Assembly: GCF_002286985.1 (NCBI RefSeq)
Contig: NZ_NSKC01000011.1
Coordinates: 1 to 64,000, forward strand
Reading direction: 5' to 3'
Length of the DNA: 64,000 nucleotides
From: Halorubrum salipaludis
GTDB lineage: Archaea; Halobacteriota; Halobacteria; Halobacteriales; Haloferacaceae
Position numbers and translations under genes: made by a program. The notes under the pieces were generated by a model. It did no database searches. It had not been told where the DNA came from and saw nothing but the letters and a program-made list of their open reading frames with translations. This document shows, in pieces, positions 62,758 through 64,000 of this stretch (position 1 is its first letter; every line of letters begins with the position of its first letter).

Positions 62758-63999
62758 TTAGTCGTAGAACTGGGGGCTTACGTCAAGGAACCGTTCGACG
62801 CGGTCGTCCGACCAGTGGGTGTAGTTGTCCATCGTGTTTTCCTCGTCACCGCGGAGCAGTTTCGTCGTCGTTGCGTGTTCTCCCGTACTGGCGGCCTCGA
62901 GGCGTTCGTCGATCGTTGATGTTGCCCAGTGGCGGAAGTAGTGCGGATTGATGTTGTCGTCGTCATAGGCTTCATACCAGTATCCGAGCTCTTTCGAGTG
63001 GCGGCGAATGTTCTGGGCTACCGTCTGTGGGTGAATCCGCTGTCCCCAATTGTGTGAGACTGTCGTGAACAGTGGCGTGTCAGATTCGAGTGTGCCGGAG
63101 TGTACTGCCAGCCATCGGAGGAGAAGGTCGACCATCTCCTCATCAAGCGGGATCGTCCTGTTGACGCTTGTTTTGTTCGACGCTGTTGGGACTCGCCCCC
63201 GTTCCTCCCAGAGTGCACCCTCTTCGGGGGTGCTTGGCACGTAGAGGAATGGACGGTCCTTGTGCCGGAGGGCTTTGTGAACTTCCCAGTTACAGGCTGG
63301 GTGATCCAAGTAGATATCTTGGAGGTCAGCATTAGTGATGACACCTCTTCGTATCGTTGTTTTCGCCATCAGTGCCGTGATCGCTTCCCAGAGTGGGTGC
63401 TGGAAAGCCTGGATGTAGTTGGCCATCTCGTCGACGGCGATTATCTTCGGGTTCCGTGATGAGCCGCTCCCGATGATCTTATCAGCACCTTCGTCGATAG
63501 CGAGTTCAATCGGGTTCCCTGACTCGGTGAACAAGGAGTGGCCGCGCTTCAGGCAGAAGTCGTAGAACTGCTTGATTGTCTTTACGTTCCCCCGTTCAGT
63601 GGCTCCCCCATAGTTTGGATTCGCAGCCATCGAATGAAAATAATCCCGAGCGTCGTCGATCGAGAGGTTTTCTGGCTGTTTGTCACCACCAGTGTTCCAG
63701 TCAATCCCGCTCTCGTGGCGCAGCACCTCACTGCCGTACTTGTCATGCTTCTCTTCGATCGTGTGTTTATCATCGTCTTCGTAGATGATCCAGTCGAACT
63801 CGTCGTTGAGCCACCGCTTGAACAACCCTATATGCCATTTGACATTCCGCTGGGTGGAGTCCGCCGAGTGGTTGTGCCGCGTATAGACGAACCAGTCCAG
63901 CGGCGGTCGGGTGGGGTCGTTACCGTGCCGTACGGTTCCGTAGTCTGGGTTACTCATTGATTCGGAAGTCGAACCCGTCTTTTTCGACGGGCGAGTCAT
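62758..63999 (-). CDS. Tyrosine recombinase (integrase)
   Basis: A 413-residue integrase, near the right window edge. An N-terminal SAM-like core-binding domain (NLSIDDARDYFHSMAANPNYGG, then VKTIKQFYDFCLKRG) precedes the catalytic domain. Catalytic residues visible are Arg in TTIRRGVI, HYFRH (H-x-x-R) and Tyr in MDNYTHW. ATG at 63957 (MSNPDYG) is an alternative start. It is a haloarchaeal XerC/D-like enzyme of the type found on plasmids and integrated elements. It fits the idea that the 55-64 kb block is part of an integrative element. Confidence 0.9.
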   Translation of the reverse strand: MTRPSKKTGSTSESMSNPDYGTVRHGNDPTRPPLDWFVYTRHNHSADSTQRNVKWHIGLFKRWLNDEFDWIIYEDDDKHTIEEKHDKYGSEVLRHESGIDWNTGGDKQPENLSIDDARDYFHSMAANPNYGGATERGNVKTIKQFYDFCLKRGHSLFTESGNPIELAIDEGADKIIGSGSSRNPKIIAVDEMANYIQAFQHPLWEAITALMAKTTIRRGVITNADLQDIYLDHPACNWEVHKALRHKDRPFLYVPSTPEEGALWEERGRVPTASNKTSVNRTIPLDEEMVDLLLRWLAVHSGTLESDTPLFTTVSHNWGQRIHPQTVAQNIRRHSKELGYWYEAYDDDNINPHYFRHWATSTIDERLEAASTGEHATTTKLLRGDEENTMDNYTHWSDDRVERFLDVSPQFYD

Positions 64000-64000
64000 C

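Noticed and set aside
1-64000. CRISPR array
   Set aside because: No regularly spaced repeats of 25-40 bp were seen; the only repeats are IS-related pairs. The SinR-like gene at 54099 has a Cas2-like fold type but no cas neighbours.

Overview
The window is haloarchaeal DNA. Proteins are strongly acidic, the sequence is GC-rich with G/C-rich third codon positions in most genes, transcription is archaeal (a TFB gene, TATA-like boxes, few Shine-Dalgarno sites), exported proteins carry Tat signals with lipoboxes, and several families seen here are known mainly from halophilic archaea. The mix of metal-resistance genes, insertion-sequence debris, a solitary atypical tRNA and a replication/recombination block suggests a genomic island or megaplasmid segment rather than core chromosome.

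Layout. 1-5.4 kb is mobile-element debris: a left-truncated, nonsense-disabled IS6-type transposase, a truncated hypothetical gene, a frameshifted Tat-signal gene, a chimeric ORF made of three gene pieces, an intact AN1-rhomboid protease, and an arsenite-type (ACR3) permease held between two IS6-type ends with a perfect 8-bp target duplication. 5.5-11.8 kb holds a Zn/Cd-type P1B-ATPase and a cydA-cydB cytochrome bd oxidase operon with small membrane proteins. 11.9-13.4 kb is a second debris zone with a glycine-zipper gene between IS6-type ends, a tRNA-Glu(CTC)-like gene and a decayed P-type ATPase. 13.4-18.2 kb carries HTH/membrane pairs, TFB, a half-size CtaA heme A synthase, a DsbA-DsbB pair and a CPBP protease.

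18.4-49.3 kb is the metal core: a two-domain multicopper oxidase, a polytopic CTCGCC protein, an SPW-motif ATPase, a His-rich CPH ATPase (CopB type) with its chaperone, stress and redox proteins, a complete aconitase, a second chaperone, an Lrp-TRASH regulator and CopA, a Met/His-rich secreted protein, a permease with two inserted YHS/TRASH domains, and a regulator-HMA-CPG ATPase-FmdE-like cluster. Five intact P1B-type ATPases and one wreck lie within about 43 kb, with four different membrane-motif variants (CPC twice, SPW, CPH, CPG). Together they would allow export of Cu(I), Cu(II)/Ag(I), Zn/Cd and possibly other ions, with chaperones, sensors, a periplasmic oxidase and arsenite efflux.

49.8-52 kb is a second large transposase disabled by one in-frame TAG. 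52.2-54.4 kb has lipoproteins (one between IS6-type ends) and a SinR-like protein. 55-64 kb is a replication/defence-like block: a RecA-like ATPase without Walker A, a small coupled protein, a PolB2-type polymerase, a nuclease-like gene with a Trp-to-stop change, a divergent Ski2-like helicase and a tyrosine integrase at the edge.

The most unusual pattern is a set of four transposase-less elements bounded by IS6-type inverted ends (1017-1649, 4128-5375, 11884-12244, 53092-53836). Each carries a different passenger gene. Three of them share the same pair of left-end and right-end sequences, so they look like mobile gene cassettes driven by an IS6-family transposase supplied from elsewhere.
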